A program made the position numbers and the translations under genes. From Hyphomicrobium sp. (GTDB lineage Bacteria > Pseudomonadota > Alphaproteobacteria > Rhizobiales > Hyphomicrobiaceae), in the NCBI GenBank assembly GCA_017512425.1, contig JAFWGI010000012.1, forward strand, positions 186,001 to 250,000: DNA of 64,000 nt, read 5' to 3'. Below are positions 62,662 through 64,000 of the stretch, in pieces (the stretch's first letter is position 1; every line of letters begins with the position of its first letter). Under the pieces are notes generated by a model. That model was not told the DNA's origin and ran no database searches. It saw only the letters and a list, made by a program, of their open reading frames with translations.

Positions 62662-63633
62662 ATGAATTATGTCGAGCTAACAAACGAGCAGCGTAGACAG
62701 CTCATAGATATGCAGCAGGCATTTCGCGTGTGGCGGCCAGCCGTTGAGACGCTTGATGCACTCGGTACAATGCGAGTTCAGACATCTAAAGGCAGTCGAT
62801 ATGTTTATGAGGTGCATAGCACCGTTAGGAAGTCGCTTGGTCGAGAAACTCCGGCGCTAAAGAAAAAGAAGGCCGATCACGACGCACAACGCAACGATCT
62901 GCAAAAAAGAGTTCGACAGCTAGATAAGAGGTTGGCGGCAGCGGCACCAGTCAACCGCGCGTTGCGTCTTGGTTCGATGCGCGAGATCGTCGCTCGCATA
63001 CTGCGCCTTCTCGATAGAGAACAACTGCTCGGCTCGCACGTAATAGTGGCTGGAACGAATGCGTTGCATGCCTACGAGGTATCTGCTGGCGTCATGATTT
63101 CATCTGAGCACGTGGCAACTACAGATGCCGATATTCTTTGGGATACCAAACAATCGCTGCTACTCGCCGCAACGGGTATCCGCAAGGAAGGCCTGATGGG
63201 TCTCTTGCGGCGGGTCGATAAATCGTTCGTAGCAGACTATGGTTACAATGCCACCAATCGAGACGGTTTCATCGTCGACCTTCTGTGCCCTGAAAATGAT
63301 GACGGTCTAACTATGAATGCAGGCTCTGATTTGGAAGCGGCTCCGATGACCGGAGCTGAATGGCTGCTACAAAGTCCCCAACATGAGCAAATTATCATCG
63401 CAGAAGATGGGTTTCCAGTCAGAATGGTCGTTCCAGAGCCGAGAACATATGCGCTGCATAAGCTCTGGGTATCACAGAGATCTGACAGAACGCCTATCAA
63501 ACGACCTAGGGATGTTGCTCATGCTCGTATCGTTGGCGAGCTATCAACCAAATACCTTGGCCTCAAATTTAGGGCGGGGGAAATGCCGTGGCTGAAAAAA
63601 CCGCTCATCCAGCAATTAAAGTTGCTAAAATAG
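62662..63633 (+). CDS. Nucleotidyltransferase-fold protein (GSU2403-like)
   Basis: A 323-residue protein. After a helical N-terminal part with a coiled stretch (about 60-95), a nucleotidyltransferase fold begins: VIVAGTNALHAYE near 129-141 and the metal-binding pair D155-A-D157 in TTDADILWD, which resembles the MNT/AbiEii-type pattern. YALHKLWVSQRSDRTPIKRPRD follows, as in GSU2403-type proteins. Codon use is clearly less GC-rich than in its neighbours, and the upstream region is AT-rich, pointing to horizontal transfer. The ATG has only a weak ribosome site. No antitoxin-like partner is adjacent. A role in defence or toxin-antitoxin function is an inference. Confidence 0.75.
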   Translation: MNYVELTNEQRRQLIDMQQAFRVWRPAVETLDALGTMRVQTSKGSRYVYEVHSTVRKSLGRETPALKKKKADHDAQRNDLQKRVRQLDKRLAAAAPVNRALRLGSMREIVARILRLLDREQLLGSHVIVAGTNALHAYEVSAGVMISSEHVATTDADILWDTKQSLLLAATGIRKEGLMGLLRRVDKSFVADYGYNATNRDGFIVDLLCPENDDGLTMNAGSDLEAAPMTGAEWLLQSPQHEQIIIAEDGFPVRMVVPEPRTYALHKLWVSQRSDRTPIKRPRDVAHARIVGELSTKYLGLKFRAGEMPWLKKPLIQQLKLLK

Positions 63634-63677
63634 GCTGCGTCGCAGCTCTGGTAAAAACTGTTTACTTGGTATTATTC

Positions 63678-64000
63678 TCAAGCCCCCATCAACCCCTTCA
63701 TCCAGCCCTCATGCGCGGCGCGGAGTTCGGAGAGGGGGAGTGACGTTTCACCCTTCAGCGAAATGCTCTCGCCGCCGGTGCGGCCCACGATGCGCGCGGG
63801 CAATTCAAGCAAGCGCGCGCGCTCGAGAACTTCTTCCGCCTTCTGCGGCGTGACTTCGACAACGTAGCGGCCCTGATCCTCACCGAACCAGATCGCGTGC
63901 GCGGGCAGCTTGCCTTCATACGGGAACAACTCGACGCCGACGCCCGATGCATCGCGCGATCCGCCGTGTGCGCCACCCGCGAGCGCCATTTCGGCAATCG
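63678..64000 (-). CDS. purL: Phosphoribosylformylglycinamidine synthase subunit PurL, 3' end only
   Basis: The visible 107 residues are the C-terminal part of the PurL domain: AEMALAGGAHGGSRDASGVG in parts, then WFGEDQGRYVVEV, the TGGESISL motif and LPLSELRAAHEGW near the end. The enzyme converts FGAR to FGAM in purine synthesis. The gene runs off the right edge, and its stop is at 63678-63680. bolA and grxD, usually directly downstream in this group, are separated from it here by about 5.9 kb. Confidence 0.93.
   Translation of the reverse strand, partial: IAEMALAGGAHGGSRDASGVGVELFPYEGKLPAHAIWFGEDQGRYVVEVTPQKAEEVLERARLLELPARIVGRTGGESISLKGETSLPLSELRAAHEGWMKGLMGA

Noticed and set aside
62662..63633. 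Toxin-antitoxin pair with the nucleotidyltransferase
   Set aside because: The flanking genes are a VWA protein and purL; no small HEPN or transcription-factor-like partner is present, so a pair cannot be claimed.

Overview
The window is a stretch of GC-rich alphaproteobacterial chromosome. Gene order places it in the Hyphomicrobiales (Rhizobiales), and a Hyphomicrobium-like methylotroph is my best guess. The supports are the run ihfA / merR-like / tRNA-Pro, the run rpoZ / rsh / DUF2062 / pdxJ / acpS / lepB / rnc / era / recO, a class I PHA synthase, a PqqA precursor peptide and an alphaproteobacterial RecA and topoisomerase IV. No plasmid, phage, IS element or CRISPR array was seen. Nearly all genes use the same GC-rich codons; the one clear exception is an AT-rich patch with a nucleotidyltransferase-fold gene near 62.5-63.6 kb.

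Layout. 0-1.6 kb: end of ihfA, a MerR regulator, a 4'-phosphopantetheinyl transferase and tRNA-Pro(GGG). 1.7-5.5 kb: a short surface-polysaccharide cassette (UDP-GlcNAc 2-epimerase, a fused SDR + GT4 glycosyltransferase, and a small monotopic phosphoglycosyl transferase). 5.6-7.0 kb: siroheme synthase. 7.3-11.8 kb: an envelope cassette made of an inner-membrane-anchored protein with four BON-like repeats and an OmpA peptidoglycan-binding domain, a 34-residue membrane peptide, and a membrane-anchored Ala/Pro-rich protein with two helix-hairpin-helix-like domains. 11.8-19.7 kb: hydrolase, soluble lytic transglycosylase, dapA, smpB, a PrxQ-like peroxiredoxin followed by a paralogue without the catalytic cysteines, family 5 uracil-DNA glycosylase and a NYN nuclease-like protein. 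20-30 kb: the conserved rpoZ-to-recO block (stringent response, pyridoxal phosphate, ACP activation, signal peptidase, RNase III, Era, RecO), with pirin on the other strand. 29.8-31 kb: modA behind a strong molybdate-box candidate. 31.7-40.7 kb: parC, small secreted and hypothetical proteins, bpt, metY and phaC. 41-48.7 kb: aminotransferase / hom / glpX, then recA and alaS. 48.8-57.8 kb: secreted small proteins, icd, a GT87-like membrane glycosyltransferase, TrmJ with an extra N-terminal cysteine domain, rpsD, a PqiA-like protein, and the bolA-grxD pair. 57.8-63.7 kb: an accessory stretch (pqqA, coiled-coil protein, DUF2147 protein, a repeat protein, two FKBPs, a 40-residue basic protein, a VWA protein and the AT-rich nucleotidyltransferase gene), then the 3' end of purL.

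In many alphaproteobacteria purL, bolA and grxD are adjacent. Here about 5.9 kb of accessory genes lies between purL and bolA-grxD. The most promising candidates for something undescribed are the 7.3-11.8 kb envelope cassette, the tandem peroxiredoxin pair with one apparently catalytically dead member, the orphan pqqA, and the Cys4 domain fused to TrmJ. All functional statements come from reading motifs and gene order by eye; no database search was run.
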